Below, piece after piece: positions 1 to 11,654 of a stretch of DNA of 64,000 nt. Positions within the stretch are counted from its first letter, which is position 1. Each line of letters opens with the position of its first letter. Source of the DNA: Rhizophagus clarus (taxonomy: Eukaryota; Glomeromycota; Glomeromycetes; Glomerales; Glomeraceae); assembly GCA_015698045.1 (NCBI GenBank), contig BLAL01000213.1:124001-188000 (forward strand), given 5' to 3'. The position numbers were made by a program, and so were the translations under genes. The notes under the pieces are model-generated. The model did not search any database. It was not told the origin of the DNA and saw nothing but the letters and a program-made list of their open reading frames with translations.

Positions 1-277
1 AAATCATTCTTTAAATATAAATTTAAATAAATACGACCAATAATTTTATTTGACCAGTTCTGGCAAGATATTTATTCTTAATGAAACAATATTTTATATA
101 AATGAATGTAGTAAGATAAAAGAAATACAATAAACAAATGTGACGTAGTTGAATTAAGGTATATTATGCATTTATTTGAAACTTGTCAACGAAACAAATA
201 AATAAAAATACATGCAATATGAAATAAGTAAATAAATATATTAGAAATAAAATATGTAAAAAAAAAACAGTAGCTCT

Positions 278-565
278 TCATTGTGTGGGGAGACTACGAG
301 TTTTTTGCGACATAATATTTTCCTTGTAAATAACTTCACTATGGTAATATGACTTTGTTTCTGCTTCTTCGTAGACAACTTCGTTACGATAGTGTGACTT
401 CATTGTTGTTTCATTTATAGTGTATTCTTCGTCACGGTTTTTTGAGAATTCTAAATTCAGTAAATTGCCACATTGTATTTTCGTGTTATAGCCACGACCA
501 ATACCAAATCTTACGGTTAAAAAAATAAGGAATGCAATTACAATATTTGCAATGTCTTTATCCAT
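278..565 (-). CDS. Small secreted protein, KSHY-repeat family, copy 1
   Basis: A 95-residue single-exon protein. Residues about 8-20 are hydrophobic (signal peptide or anchor), followed by GYNTKIQCGN and the family block LEFSK-RDEEYTI. The second half holds two imperfect internal repeats, KSHYRNEVVYEE and KSYYHSEVIYKE, then the end motif IMSQK. The same order of motifs occurs in the gene at 6232-6531 and in two decayed copies near 1.9 and 11.7 kb, so the reading frame is conserved by descent. The start is the only ATG ahead of the hydrophobic stretch. The 3' flank (reverse strand) shares a stretch resembling TATTTACTTATTTCATA with the 6232 copy, so the copies arose by DNA duplication. No known domain is recognised. 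A role as a secreted effector-like peptide is inferred only from size, N-terminus and copy number. Confidence 0.65.
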   Translation of the reverse strand: MDKDIANIVIAFLIFLTVRFGIGRGYNTKIQCGNLLNLEFSKNRDEEYTINETTMKSHYRNEVVYEEAETKSYYHSEVIYKENIMSQKTRSLPTQ

Positions 566-1583
566 AGTTATTGAAAATATATTTGTACACGGGTTATGTG
601 ATCGGCTTATAATTTCCTTTTATGGAACTATAGTTACACAAAATTCCAATTACGGTTATTTGAAAATAAGAAATTATTTTTATGGAACGGTATTGTCTAA
701 AAAGGAAGGTCAGTGTCGTACAATAACCTAATATGATAATTTTTTAATATTCTGGCCGGAAATTAGATGTGTGACATATAATATGTGACAAATAGTATTT
801 TTAATATACTTGAAAAATGAAAAAGAGAGGGTGTGACACGGGTGATAAATAATAGTCACGTGATCAGTGTTGTGTAAATTAAGAAATTTTCTTTTTTTTT
901 TTATTAGAAATATAAAATTTAAAATCGAAAATTTATAAAAAAAGGTAATTTGATTTTAATGAATTTACAAAATGAATTAAATGTCATTTATAATAAAAAT
1001 AGAAAAATTTTAATTAAATTTTAATGAGTTTATAAATTTTATAAATGAAATAAAAAATGGTAAGTATAATCAGAAATAACATGAAATAGTCAAAAAAAAC
1101 CGCAAATCGTCCTTATTTTAATTTAAATAATAAATGCATTTATGTTATTTATGAATAAATAAATAAATAAATTTTTAATAAAATATATTTAAAGGAAAAT
1201 AGGATAATATAATTTAAAATAATGAAAATTTATAATAAATATATACTGTATATATTTTTTTTTTTATTTTTATTTTTTTATTTTTTGAAAAAAATAAAAT
1301 CATAATAAAATGATAAACCCTTGAAAAAGGTTATTTATCATCATTATTTTATTTACCTGTTATTATCATTATTGAATTATTAAAAGTTACTACATGTATA
1401 CTTATTGTTCGCTTGAGTTTCGTTAGGCTTGGAAGTTTGCTCATGATAAATTGTAATGTTAATTGATACCCTTTTTTATAAAATATGTTTGCTGTCCAAG
1501 AATCATGACAAGTTGGACAATTCGATATCTCCTTCAGGCAAGGTATCAATAAGTTCTTTTCTTAATCATGAAATTAGGCATTT
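566..1583. other. AT-rich intergenic DNA
   Basis: I see no convincing gene here. The stretch is AT-rich with short homopolymers and contains the dispersed repeat listed at 752-872. A short open frame on the minus strand at 1349-1549 shows no recognisable features. Confidence 0.5.
752..872 (+). repeat. Dispersed repeat, relative of the TIR element at 33939
   Basis: This stretch has CTGGCCGG, then GTGTGACAT, GTGACAAATAG, and near its end GTGTGACACGGGTGA followed by CACGTGATCA. The same words in the same order occur inside the 217-bp TIR element at 33939-34155 and again at 2421-2531. The terminal inverted repeats are not visible here, so this is an eroded copy. Confidence 0.5.
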
Positions 1584-1856
1584 ATGAGCAAATATATATT
1601 GATTCTTCTGTATAAACGAAAACGAGTTCAATTCTTTTCAATAACGGATAGCGAAGTACAGCTTTTATATTCGAAAAACAGCACATTTATAAATTTAAGA
1701 CAACACGAAGAAATTCTATGTGAGATTAATTGTGGTAAGCGGCAACTTATCGAAGGAATATTACTTAAGATTCATGTGAAGACAATTGTTTCTTTTTTTG
1801 CGAAAGCAATTTTTTATACGTTTGTGTCTTATATAAATACTTTTAAATTTTACTAA
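1584..1856 (+). CDS. Hypothetical ORF of 90 residues, possibly a gene fragment
   Basis: The middle of this frame (EVQLLYSK, NLRQHEEILCEINCGKRQLI) looks like ordinary soluble protein sequence with balanced charged residues, unlike the low-complexity frames around it. The last third degenerates into F/Y-rich sequence from AT-rich DNA and runs into an A-tract at 1855. It may be a surviving exon of a larger lost gene. I do not recognise the family, and chance coding potential cannot be excluded. Confidence 0.25.
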   Translation: MSKYILILLYKRKRVQFFSITDSEVQLLYSKNSTFINLRQHEEILCEINCGKRQLIEGILLKIHVKTIVSFFAKAIFYTFVSYINTFKFY

Positions 1857-1867
1857 AAAAAAAAAAA

Positions 1868-2112
1868 CTTTTGACATCAAAAATATTATAATTTTCATAA
1901 TTAACGTATGTAATTTATCATGGTTATAACATGGAAGTGCAATTCTACGATGAAGAAGCATCATGTTTTCAACTCAATCTACACTACGAATGAAACTTTA
2001 ATGAAATCACATTATCGTAACGAAGTTATCGTTATCTACGAATAAACCGTAACAAAGTCACATTACCGAAACAAAGTTATCTGCAAAGAATCCATTATGT
2101 TATGGAAGACTA
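1868..2112 (+). pseudogene. Decayed copy of the KSHY-repeat secreted protein
   Basis: The stretch begins with ACATCAAAAATATTATAAT, matching the leader of the intact gene at 6208-6231. It continues with TATCATGGTTATAACATGG (YHGYNM in the intact protein). Two copies of the internal DNA repeat follow (AATCACATTATCGTAACGAAGTT and AAGTCACATTACCGAAACAAAGTT), then the end motif ATCCATTATGTTATGGAAG. Frames are broken by stops and indels, so no full protein is encoded. The downstream GCGCAAATATCCATGTTTTTACTTAC matches the 3' flank of the 6232 gene. Confidence 0.65.
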
Positions 2113-2420
2113 GTAGCGGAGCCCGCCTGTATAAAAGCTACTAGTATTAATGCGCAAATGCGCAAATATCCATGTTTTTACTTACAATATATTATTTTTC
2201 TTTTTTTTTTATTTAATTATGAAGATAAATCATGAATATGAATATAAATGTTTTATGTTGAGTTAAAATATATTGAACGTTTCAAATAAATAAGCGAAAT
2301 TCTTGAGTAAGTCAGCTAACTTTGTTTGGAACTATTAAATTTTTATCAAAATCAAATTATTATTGGATAACTTTCGTAAATCGTAAGTAATTGATTAATA
2401 GGCGTAGAAATTTCCACTCC
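2113..2420. other. 3' flank of the decayed copy and AT-rich DNA
   Basis: The first about 80 bases are homologous to the region downstream of the intact gene at 6232-6531. The rest is AT-rich DNA without a recognisable gene. Confidence 0.4.
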
Positions 2421-2531
2421 CACGTGATTTTTGGCCCGAATATTGTGTGACAAATAGGATTATACACACTGAAAGACCCTGGAATTACTTATGAAAAATT
2501 AGAAAGTGGAGGGTGTGACACCGGTGACAAT
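2421..2531 (+). repeat. Dispersed repeat, second relative of the TIR element at 33939
   Basis: It shares the exact 12-mer ATTTTTGGCCCG with the element at 33939-34155, followed by GTGTGACAAATAGG and, near the end, GGGTGTGACACCGGTGACAA. It appears truncated at both ends, as no TIR is visible. Confidence 0.5.
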
Positions 2532-2790
2532 TTAAGCAAATGCGGCAAACGGATCTACATCTGGGGTCTGAACATCTGACCCTTGCAAGTAAGTATCAGG
2601 TGCAATTTCAAACTGTTCAATGTCACTAAGTTATTGCCAATATGTGAATCAGGTGATGATCAACAAATAAATAAAATGTGTTGCACGATTTTGATTTTTG
2701 TGTAACAAGATGTGATTTTATATAATATTTGAAATTTTACATAACGCGAAAATTTTTTACACGTTTTATGAAATTGGTATTTGTTTCTAT

Positions 2791-4250
2791 TGTACAGAGT
2801 GCATGTATTGTGGAAAATATCTAACAGAAACAACTTGTAACTGTGATAAATCAATAAAGCCAAATAAGAAAAAAGAATTAAAGAAGTTAAATCTCATAGA
2901 AACTGTTATTACAAATTGATATCTACATACAAAAGATGCGAGAAAGTGTAGTAAAGTTTGGTATAATGCAATCTTAAATATACCCTTTAATTATTCATTA
3001 TGTAGTGCATGTAATAGTAAAACTTATCGTAAAGGAAAAAAAAAAATCAAAATAATATCATCTACTGCAGATTCTATGTCTTCTTCTACTACAAATTCTT
3101 TGCCTACAACACCTTCCATTACATTTAATGACTCACCAATTCCTGAGGTGGAGTTACATTTAGATCCATCACTTTTAAATCCATCACTTTTATTCCATTA
3201 TAAGAACCATTTAAATTTAAATTACAAATAAAAAGTACTGATGATACATCATCTCAACCTTTCTCATTAATAATAACAATGAAAAAATCTAATATTTTCA
3301 AATTTAAAGAAAAAATTAGTGATTATTTAGATGAAAAATATGGATTTATGAATATACAAAACTGAAAACAGTCATGGAGCTAGAAATTGGTTAGATAATG
3401 AACATGAATTCAATGAATTTTTGAATTATCGTGATAAATTAAAAAAAAAAATATGAAATTAATGTTAGATATTGTAAATATTCAATCTAATTGAAAAGTA
3501 AGTCTTTAACTACACTTTTTATATATATTTTATTATTTAAATATAATTATTTTATTTAGGATTCTTGTGATCTAGACGAAATTTTTGAAACTGAATTTAA
3601 ATCATCTACTCATAACAGTTCACGTAATACAAAAAAAGCTAAGCCGCGTTCCAAAAAAAAGATAAAATCAAAGAGGAAAACGCAGATAAAGCTAATGTAT
3701 TAACGTGATAAATATCAATATGTAATTCATAATAATAAGGTATTGTTATGTTGAAGGTGATAGGCATCTTAATCTAACTATTTTACATTTAAAATTATGG
3801 ACAACGGAAATTGTAAATATTAAATTTTATTTACTTATTTATTTTAATTTAATATGCTAACTAATCATAAATTAATTTCAGATTAAAAATGCTGCAGATT
3901 TTGATAATCTTCCAAATGGGCCTTTGTTTAATATGATGAATTCTATTAAAGTATAGAAAAATGCACATGTAACATCAACTACATCAACTCCTACTTATCC
4001 GCTACCATCATCGCAATCAATCTCTACCTATCCGCTACCATCATCTCAGTTAACTTCTACATATTCATTGTCATCATACCCAATTTATGGGGAGGGAAAG
4101 TATACTCAATACTTTGAAAATTTTGAAAATAATGATATTAGAGTAAATTTAATTTCAAAAATTTCTGATGAATGATGGGAAAACGAATTGCATATAACTT
4201 CTTTAGGCCATATTTTAACACTTAAAGAAGCAGTGAGTAAATATGCTTAG
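2791..4250 (+). pseudogene. Decayed Cys-rich, Ser/Thr-rich protein gene
   Basis: Several protein-like pieces lie in order on the plus strand. At 2791 there is a Cys cluster (CTECMYCGK followed by TTCNCDKS), and near 2995 a second pair (SLCSACNS), together resembling a zinc-binding N-terminus. A Ser/Thr/Pro-rich stretch follows (3060-3230), then a Lys-rich patch near 3640, a repeat YPLPSSQS-TYPLPSSQL near 4000-4060, and an end block ELHITSLGHILTLKEAVSKYA at about 4190-4250. In-frame stops (after VITN at about 2920, and near 3365 and 4174) interrupt the pieces. A plausible intron (GTAAGT near 3499, TTTAG near 3560) separates two of them. The layout suggests a multi-exon gene of a lineage-specific family that has decayed. 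Function is unknown. Confidence 0.5.
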
Positions 4251-4354
4251 TGATTGGAATTTGACAGAGTTTGTTAAATTTGAAATCTGTTTTTTTTTAT
4301 AATTTTTTTTCATTATTACATATTAAATAAATTTTTCATATAATAAAGATTTTG

Positions 4355-5536
4355 TTAATAATTGCAAATATTTACAACTTTTAAAATCAATATAAATGGA
4401 TTCTGCAAAATAATTTCTTGCCATACCAGTAGTAGTTTGAGATAAAGCATATAAAATAAAATATTCAGGATCATAACAAACTTCGGCAAAATCTCTATAT
4501 CTTTCAAACTAAGCTTTAAGTGATGAGAAGGCTGTTTCGAAGGGGTTAAAGTCCGGGAATATGGAGGTAAATGAATTACTTTTCCACCAATTTCCTCAAC
4601 TGATTTTACCAACGCTTCAACATGATGGATTCTTGCATTATCCATAATTATTATGCTGTTCTTTCCAGGAAATGGATTCATTTGAGGAATTTAAAATATA
4701 TAAATAAAAATATATTATAAATTATATTCTCTTAATAATTAATATATATGTTACCACTTGATTAATAATAAAAGTCTGAAATAATTCTTCAATAAATCTA
4801 TCTAACGTTAAAGCCGGTAGAATAGTGTATTTATTACCTTTTATAAATACAGTAGATTTTTTTGCTCTGATATTAATGGTAGAATAACCATAGAAACGAG
4901 TTAAACTACGCTCATCCTTTGCAGTTTCGTCTATAAAAACAAATTGTTCTGGATCAAAATCACTTATTATTAATATAAAATCACTTCTAAGAAGTTCACT
5001 CCTTTCTGCTACAGCCTTTTGTAACTATAATGAAATAGAATTACTCTTTTTTATTATAAAACCATTTCATTATTTAAAAAACACGTTCTTACTTTTTTTC
5101 TTATAATACCACAAAATCTTAAAGATCTCCATAAAGTTGGAATGGAATGTTGGATACAACTTTTCTGGTTCTTTGAATCATTTCATAAACCAATTCATCT
5201 AAAAACCAATCAACTTTTTTATTGATAGTTCTTGCAATACCTTTTTTACCTTTTTTTAATTAAATTAAAATAAGTAATTGTTTATAAAATAAAGTAAACC
5301 CTTAAAAAAGTTTTCAGTTACCTTCATTTCATATCATGTGTATTAAATGTTTTCTTTCTGCCTTGATTTTCACGAAATGGGTCAATTACATAACCCAACA
5401 TTTGTATATTTTCCACACTTTATTAACAACCCCTATATTTATACATGTATATAATCTATCAGCAGTCTCCTTTGCGTATATACATCAACCGATATACAAC
5501 ACGCCATCTTAAGTCTTCACTGAGTTGTCTAACCAT
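4355..5536 (-). mobile_element. Degenerate Tc1/mariner-IS630 (DDE) transposase
   Basis: Read on the minus strand from an ATG at 5536, the pieces give an HTH-like N-terminus (VRQLSEDLRWRVVYRLMYI) and a stretch with WFLDELVYEM. The catalytic core has LVFIDETAKDERSL-like sequence (FVFIDETAKDERS, first Asp at about 4915), NKYTILPALTLD, and after an intron NSIIIMDNARIHH (second Asp) and GGKVIHLPPYS. In this family the next residues are normally PDxNPIE, giving the third acidic residue; here they read RTLTPSK, so the third acidic residue is lost. Frameshifts and stops break the N-terminal half, so the copy is dead. A DDE_3-type transposase with intron-like gaps is the best reading. No TIRs were found around it. 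Confidence 0.75.
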
Positions 5537-5847
5537 ATCTACCAATATTTATAAGAAAAGTAAAAGAAAAAATACACACAATAAAGTTCTACTATAATAA
5601 AACTTTAAAATTCTTGTTAAAATTAAGTAGTATTGAAAATTCGCGCAAAATTCGCCAAATTCAAGATTAGTACTTTGGAATTCGCGGATTTTGTTTTTGC
5701 ACTTTTGGAATTCGAAAAAAGCATTTGAGGAATTCAAGGCAAAATTTATACTAAGCAAATTATTATTTTTTTTTTTTATACGGTTCTGAAATTATTACAA
5801 AAAGAATTTCTAATATAAGCCACTCTCGATGAAAAGCAAATAAAAAA
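5537..5847. other. AT-rich DNA upstream of the transposase
   Basis: I see no gene here. GAATTCG-like words recur (about 5640-5740: AATTCGCG, GAATTCGCGG, GGAATTCG), a weak short-period pattern. Confidence 0.35.
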
Positions 5848-6040
5848 TTTCTAAAAAATTCCTAAAAAATTCATAAAAAAAATTCATAAAAAATTTCTAA
5901 AAAATTCCTAAAAAATTCCTAAAAAATTCCTAAAAAATTCCTAAAAAATTCCTAAAAAATTCCTAAAAAATTCCTAAAAAATCCCTAAAAAATCCCTTAA
6001 AAAATTCCTAAAAATTTCTTAAAAAATTAAAAAATTCCTA
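5848..6040 (+). repeat. 11-bp tandem repeat (CCTAAAAAATT)n
   Basis: About 16-17 units of an 11-bp word CCTAAAAAATT, with variants such as TCATAAAAAAA at the left end and CCCTAAAAAAT at the right. The array is nearly perfect between about 5907 and 5990. Confidence 0.9.
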
Positions 6041-6231
6041 TAAATAAATGATTGTTGTCTAGAACCATGATAAGTTGTTTTCATAAGAATTCAATTCTTT
6101 CACATTTTACATTGTGGAATTCAAGAACTTTATGAATATAATATCGAATTTTTAATAAATAACCCGAGTTTTTATTTGATCCCTTTTTCAGTTAAAAGTA
6201 TTTTTTTGCATCAAAAATATTATTTTTAATA

Positions 6232-6531
6232 ATGAAGAACGCATCCATTGTATTCCTTGTTTTTCTCGTGATATATGCTATTTATCATGGCTATAACGTG
6301 AAAGCGCAGTATCAACAACTATTCAATCTAGAATTTTCAAAACCCCGTGATGAAGAATATACTATAATAATAAAGTCACACTACCATAATGAAGATGTCG
6401 TTGTTTACGAAGGAACAAAGTCATATCATCGTAGCAAAGTAATCTACAAGGAATACATTATGTCACGAAAGTTCACCCATGTCAACGAAGAACCGCAGTA
6501 TTTGCATTCAAATGAAAATGAAATTCATTAA
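6232..6531 (+). CDS. Small secreted protein, KSHY-repeat family, copy 2
   Basis: A 99-residue single-exon protein. The N-terminus (NASIVFLVFLVIYAIYHGY) is a typical signal peptide, with a likely cut after NVKA. The mature part has LEFSKPRDEEYTI, then two internal repeats (KSHYHNEDVVVYE and KSYHRSKVIYKE), IMSRK and an acidic C-terminal tail. It is the best preserved of four copies in the first 12 kb. The ATG at 6232 follows a leader GCATCAAAAATATTATTTTTAATA that is conserved in the decayed copies at 1868 and 11655. The family carries no domain I recognise. It probably acts outside the cell; the repeat-rich, rapidly changing sequence fits an effector-like role, but that is inference. Confidence 0.7.
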   Translation: MKNASIVFLVFLVIYAIYHGYNVKAQYQQLFNLEFSKPRDEEYTIIIKSHYHNEDVVVYEGTKSYHRSKVIYKEYIMSRKFTHVNEEPQYLHSNENEIH

Positions 6532-8100
6532 ATGCGCAAATATCTACATAGTTTTTTTTACTTACCAGTTACTGCACTACATATTCTTAATATACATACT
6601 TATTTACTTATTTCATACTGTTTTTTTTTTTTTATATTAATTTTCTTTCTCCTTTTTATTTTTTATCCGTTTTTTGTTTATTATTATATGAATTCTTGTC
6701 TTCTTTAAATAAAGAATATACTTTAATTTAACTACGTAATTTGTTTATTATAATTTACTAGTATTTATTGTATTTATTTATCATGAAATTTTAATACATT
6801 CATTTATATTTAAAAGTAATGCGCGAAATATCATTGTCATTGAACAAAACTCTGCTTGCTGTTCATTTGTAATATTTATAGTCATACAAAAATTTCGTTA
6901 TAACAGATAAATATTATTGTTTCGTCAAGAATATATACCTTTGATTCTTCAATTTACTTATTTACTTCCATTTTAAATTTTAATCTTTCTTTATTCTTTT
7001 CTGAGTATCATAATATTGTAACGTAATATAGGGCACGCACCTTGCACCACCAATCACAAAAAGCTTTTTCTTTTTTTGACGCGTTTCTTCAAATTCAATT
7101 TCTCGTATTTGCCTTTCATGTAAGTACATTAAGGTGCAGTCATCGTATTATAACGATTTAACTTCTGCATTTGGTTTTATTTATTGTAAATTGTAAGTAC
7201 AATTTGTAGACTATTTCCAAGAGAACATAATACTACCAATGGATTATTATAAATAATCAACTCTGGTTATTCTTAAACAATAACAAAATTTCATCAATTG
7301 AACTATTTTAAATATTGTCAATTTAATAAGGCTCGTTTAACCTGCAAAATTTTATAGATTGCATTAATTCTTCCTTAAATGAATCGAAGAAGGCTATGAA
7401 AGCTTTCACAATCACATATATAATATTTAGAACAATATAAGGTTCAAAAACTGTTATCAATCCCAAGAGTAACACCTCTTTCTTTGCAATTTTAGGGCAA
7501 ATCTGGATCATAATGCAATAAAAAATGGGCCTCTTTAGGAAAAACAGGAAAACAGAAAACTAGATAACGATTTCTGGTAACAGTATCGAGTGCTTACTTA
7601 ACCTCTTTGATCGGAAAGTTCGATCAATTGCAATTGCTAAGGAAAATACTGTTCGATCTGTGATAGAGGGAGTCAATACCAAACGAAGATATCATTGTAA
7701 TTACCGTCAAATTGTTTAGTGCGAAAGACGAAAAAATGTTGAATAATAACTTAAGTCAATGGTTTTACTGCATTTTCATCTTATGGTATTATAAGATAGA
7801 CTTTGAAATGACAAGAATAACAAATTATTGGTTGACGCCAAAAATGATTTGAATATTGATGAAAAATCATTGTTTAGTTAAGTTAATGTTTATACTAACT
7901 AGAGCAGTTACGCAAGATATTACTTCAAAATATATATAATACGTAAAAAAAATAGTTTAAAAAAAAAGATATCCAATAAAGGACAAAAAAAAAAAAAATA
8001 AAAGATGCTTAAAGAATTATATTGAAACTTCTATACACAAAATCAAAAAAAAATCAGAGAATATTTTTTTTACAATTTGCGTTCTTTTTAATTTTACAGA
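6532..8100. other. Intergenic DNA, partly duplicated downstream of the 11.7-kb pseudogene
   Basis: I see no convincing gene here. Segments of this stretch match the region after the decayed copy at 11655-11900. Examples are CACAAAAAG followed by TTTTTTGACGCG (about 7060 vs 12241), CTATTTCCAAGAGAACA vs CTATCTCCAAGAGGACA (7210 vs 12411), and AAAATTTCATCAATTGAACTATTTTAAA vs AAGATTTCATCAACGAACTATTTTAAA. The duplication therefore covered gene plus about 1 kb of 3' flank. Confidence 0.55.
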
Positions 8101-8303
8101 TTATAAATGATACAATTTATCATATTCTTGCAGAATATAATATGCAATAACTCTCTTATTTAAATTATGAATGTTTTCTGGATCTATATTATTTGCTTTT
8201 GTAAAATATAACATAGCATTATTATATTGTTTTATATAACATAAAATTTCTCCATTGATTATAATATACAAATAAAGTTTTACACAATATTTCCTTTAAG
8301 TTG
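8101..8303 (-). pseudogene. Fragment of a TPR-repeat protein
   Basis: A minus-strand open frame of about 66 codons ends at the stop 8101-8103. It reads NGEILCYIKQYNNAMLYFTK, then ANNIDPENIHNLNKRVIAYY and ILQEYDK. The spacing of small and aromatic residues (YNNAM, LYFTKANNIDP) is typical of a tetratricopeptide repeat, one complete unit plus part of the next. No start codon or further repeats are found upstream, so it is a leftover piece of a larger gene. TPR proteins bind other proteins; nothing more specific can be said. Confidence 0.5.
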
Positions 8304-10093
8304 CATTAGTATAGTAATTTGATACAATGTCTGAGAGTAACTAAAAGCTCAAAAGCTTGACCGTGCAATCTGAAGACTGAGAAATAACAGGCAGATAGAG
8401 ATAGAAAACAGAGAAAGGAATATAAGCACTAACCGGCACTAAAGGCATAGAAAGGAGGGCCTTTTTGTGATTTCATTTCCATTATAGCTTCTGCAATCTA
8501 ATTTTACTACAGTATATCAGCAGATTCCTTTAAATTCTGCAAACGAAACAGAATAGTAGGTTAAAGCACCATACGGATTTATTTTAGAAAAAAATATTCC
8601 CTAATATCACTTTTGCAAACTTAAGAAATTTGCGAACGTGTGTTTCTTCACTTTTCTGCTCGATCATCCATCTATGTTTAACAAATATTCTAAAATTCTA
8701 GCTTAATAATATACTGTAGCGAATAATATTCAGATTTCGCAATCTTTAAACAACTTGGGCTCTTTGAAATATTCAGGACAAATTCTGTCACTATTCTGTC
8801 ATTTTACAGAAGCTCTCATTTATGGTTGATCCTCATTCTTTATCTCCATTGCTACCTTTTCTGCTCATCTCCGAGAATGTTCTTCTTCAAGCTTCTCCAT
8901 AACGACATAGATATCATTCAGGAGTTCATTGGCATCGAGTTGTAATATTTAAGCACACAAGTCTTTCTGAACTAATCATCTTCAAAATTGCCTTCTTTTC
9001 ATTTCATTTAAGAATAAGTTGCTATTTACCCAACATTTACTTCTGATGTTAAATAAAAAAATCAATATATAATGTACCATTGTAAGTTACTTACCAAGAT
9101 AGGTTAACATTTTGGATCGCTAGATCGTTCCAGCGACCATTTCCACTTGTAGAAATTCCATGTGCCATTTTATGTTGGATGTTTTCTTTACAATCCCCAA
9201 TAATTTGCTTTATACGGGTCATGGAATATCAAATCTTGTTGAAAAAATACTTAATATATGCTCAATCATGAAGTTAAGCATGTATAAGATATCAATTTTT
9301 CAAACATTTTTTTTTTCTTTCTGAAATTATTATTCAATAAATACTAGAAGAATTGTTGAACCTTTCTTTTGAATTTTTGTTCAATGAACAAAGAGTATTG
9401 TTCTCCAAGGTTAAACATAAGTTAAATGAAAGGACGATGTTTTCATTTTCAACAAGGAACTTATTAATTTCTTTCTCTGTATAAATGTAGAAACATTCAA
9501 CAATCACTCCTTGGAAACCATTTGAGAAGGAAAAAACTCATTTTACTCGGCAGGAGCAAGATCATTTATATAATGCGTTATTTATAATTTTGATAATTAA
9601 TTTGATTTGAAGATAAAATTAGAAATGTCTAATTATTAACATGAGGTGGGAAAAGAGAGGGATATTTAAACATTGGTAACGGAAATTCATTATTTTTTAC
9701 TATATAATAGGAGGACGTCGATCTTAAGTAAAAATTTGATTGATTGATAATTGAGCGTATAATCATTCATTATATGGACATATGGGTGTACAAGGATCTG
9801 ATTGGTGCTTTATAATTTCCATATTATAGCATGGTGATACTTCTACTGTAATACTCGGGATATTGCACAGATTCCGGTAGAAATGAATTTATAGTTTTAT
9901 TAGTTTTATCACCGATTCTCTCTTTGATTTGTTTCTTGACCATTTTGCTCCTTGTAAGTATTTTCTATCTCTACCTGCTGCTAAGCTGCTTTTGTTTTTG
10001 ACGTGTTTATTTGCTATCGTTTCATTCTTTTAACTCATTTCCATTAATTTTAAGTTCTATTTTCCAACCAAAAATAAAAAACTTTTTGAAATG
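8304..10093. other. Gene-poor stretch
   Basis: I see no complete gene. A short minus-strand piece near 8835-8945 reads like coiled coil (LDANELLNDIYVVMEKLEEE) and may be an exon remnant. The last 130 bases (about 9965-10090, TACCTGCTG ... CCAACCAAAAATAAAA) form the leader repeat shared with 13360-13480, 25495-25600 and 28850-28925. Confidence 0.4.
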
Positions 10094-10234
10094 ATGGAAC
10101 ATCCTTTAACAATTAACGTGTTTAATAACATATGTAACACCATATGTGAAAATTTTATTTCGATTATCTCTTTAATTGTTTTATATAAATTAACAACATA
10201 CGCAATTGATCATAAACTCCATTTTTCAATATAA
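10094..10234 (+). CDS. Short MEH-type ORF, 46 residues
   Basis: The frame starts MEHPLTINVFNN and has a hydrophobic middle (FISIISLIVLYKLT). Its ATG and the preceding sequence (CCAACCAAAAATAAAA then ATGGAACAT) match the ORF at 13482, which starts MEHSSMNF. A third relative at about 25628 has ATG followed at once by TAA. Shared leader plus shared start suggest a family of very small membrane peptides or a decaying transposed exon. Whether it is translated is unknown. Confidence 0.25.
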   Translation: MEHPLTINVFNNICNTICENFISIISLIVLYKLTTYAIDHKLHFSI

Positions 10235-10714
10235 AATTGTCAAATTAAGGAAAAAATTTTAAAAGCATATTTATTTAAAAATGAGCGAAGAGCAAAAAAC
10301 GAGCAAAGGGATAAGAAGAAATGCGTGCAATGGTTATTGAAGAAAAAGGCAAAGGAAAAATGGAAGAAATATTATATAAAATTTGTAAGGGAGAAAAAGG
10401 TTATTGTAAGGTTATTGTAAGAGAGAAAAAAAAATATTGTAAAGGTATTATAAGGGAGAAAGAAAGGTTATGTGAGGGAAAAAAAAGAAACTGATGCAAA
10501 GGAAAAATTAATGCGAGGGAAAGAATTATGTAAAGGAGAATTGTGTGAATTGTGAAGTAAAGAATTATGTGAAGGAAAATAGGAAGAAATATGTATAGGG
10601 AATATAAAAATGGGTAAAGTGAAGGAATAAAGACTAAAGAGAGGGAAATTTAAATTATATTTGTAAATGTAATGATAATGTTAAATTAATTTAAGTAAAT
10701 TTGATTGGGGCCTT
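10235..10714. other. Purine-rich low-complexity tract
   Basis: From about 10290 to 10660 the plus strand is a degenerate purine-rich repeat built from words such as GGAGAAA, GGTTATTGTAAG and TATGTGAAGG. No gene is visible. Confidence 0.6.
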
Positions 10715-10876
10715 TCATATAAAAAAAAATTTCAAATACAAGTAACGAATTACTAACTCGGGAGTACCCTCAATTTTTGATCTAACCACTTTTTCAATTC
10801 GATTATTTTTTGCTTCTAAGAAGCTTTTGTGAGCTAACAATTCGTCCGACATTTTGGATAGGTCTTTTTGCGTCAT
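10715..10876 (-). CDS. Possible first exon or small ORF with charged helix
   Basis: A 53-codon minus-strand frame with start at 10876. It begins MTQKDLSKMSDELLAHKSFL and continues EAKNNRIEKVVRSKIEGTPE, a well-balanced amphipathic, coiled-coil-like sequence that then fades into a hydrophobic tail from AT-rich DNA. The good first 40 codons and poor tail suggest a first exon whose true donor lies near 10740. Two CACGTGATT words lie about 60-80 bases upstream (10938-10960). No partner exon was found in the purine-rich DNA downstream. Confidence 0.3.
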   Translation of the reverse strand: MTQKDLSKMSDELLAHKSFLEAKNNRIEKVVRSKIEGTPELVIRYLYLKFFFI

Positions 10877-11654
10877 AAAGTTAAATAATTGAATGAATCG
10901 GAGTCGGAGTAATTTATTACGTCGCGCGTGAGCTCTAGCACGTGATTTATTTCACGTGATTCTGCATTCATGAAAAAGAGTAAAAGTCACATGAAAAAAT
11001 AACTGCAAACTTTAAAATGATGTGCGTATATACTCTTCAAATAAAAAAAAATTATTATATGCTCTTTGTATATTAAATTGCATGAAATGAAGAAGATTTT
11101 GTAAACTTTTGCGAGTATGGACTATGGAGAAATTTTTGTGCGCACAAGGCAAATATTTGGTATACACAGAGTGCAATAATAGAAAAATAGTTAGCATCAC
11201 GATTTATACTTTATTGTGTGTTTAGTAGTGTATACTTTTTTTTCGTGTTTTGCTAAAAAATTTGTATCGATATTCTGCTATTTCATAACAATGAAACTTT
11301 TCATTTTTTCAAAAATACAATACTGCTATATCACTTAGTTATTTAAAAGCACAAAAAAGATGCGAAATTTTGTGCATTTGTATGTAACTTTATATAATAT
11401 TTATTTAAAAGTTTTATAAGACATTTTGGTTTTGGCATTTTGATAATTATATTTATATTCGACACGTAAAAACGCGAAAAAAAATTATTTATTGCAAGTA
11501 ATTAAAACTATTTATATTGAATACTGCTAGCCAGTGCTGAGTAAGAAGTTTATGCAACATCCCGACTATACAAATTAATGACTTTAGAAAACTTTATTGA
11601 ATGTAACCGCAGTGGAACCGCAGCACTATATAGCATTATATGAAATCGAGTATT
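10877..11654. other. Intergenic DNA
   Basis: AT-rich with no recognisable gene or RNA. The paired CACGTGATT words at about 10938-10960 are the only distinctive sites. Confidence 0.4.

Noticed and set aside
7323..7511. 62-codon minus-strand frame
   Set aside because: No matching features. The corresponding duplicated region near 12.5 kb does not keep the frame.
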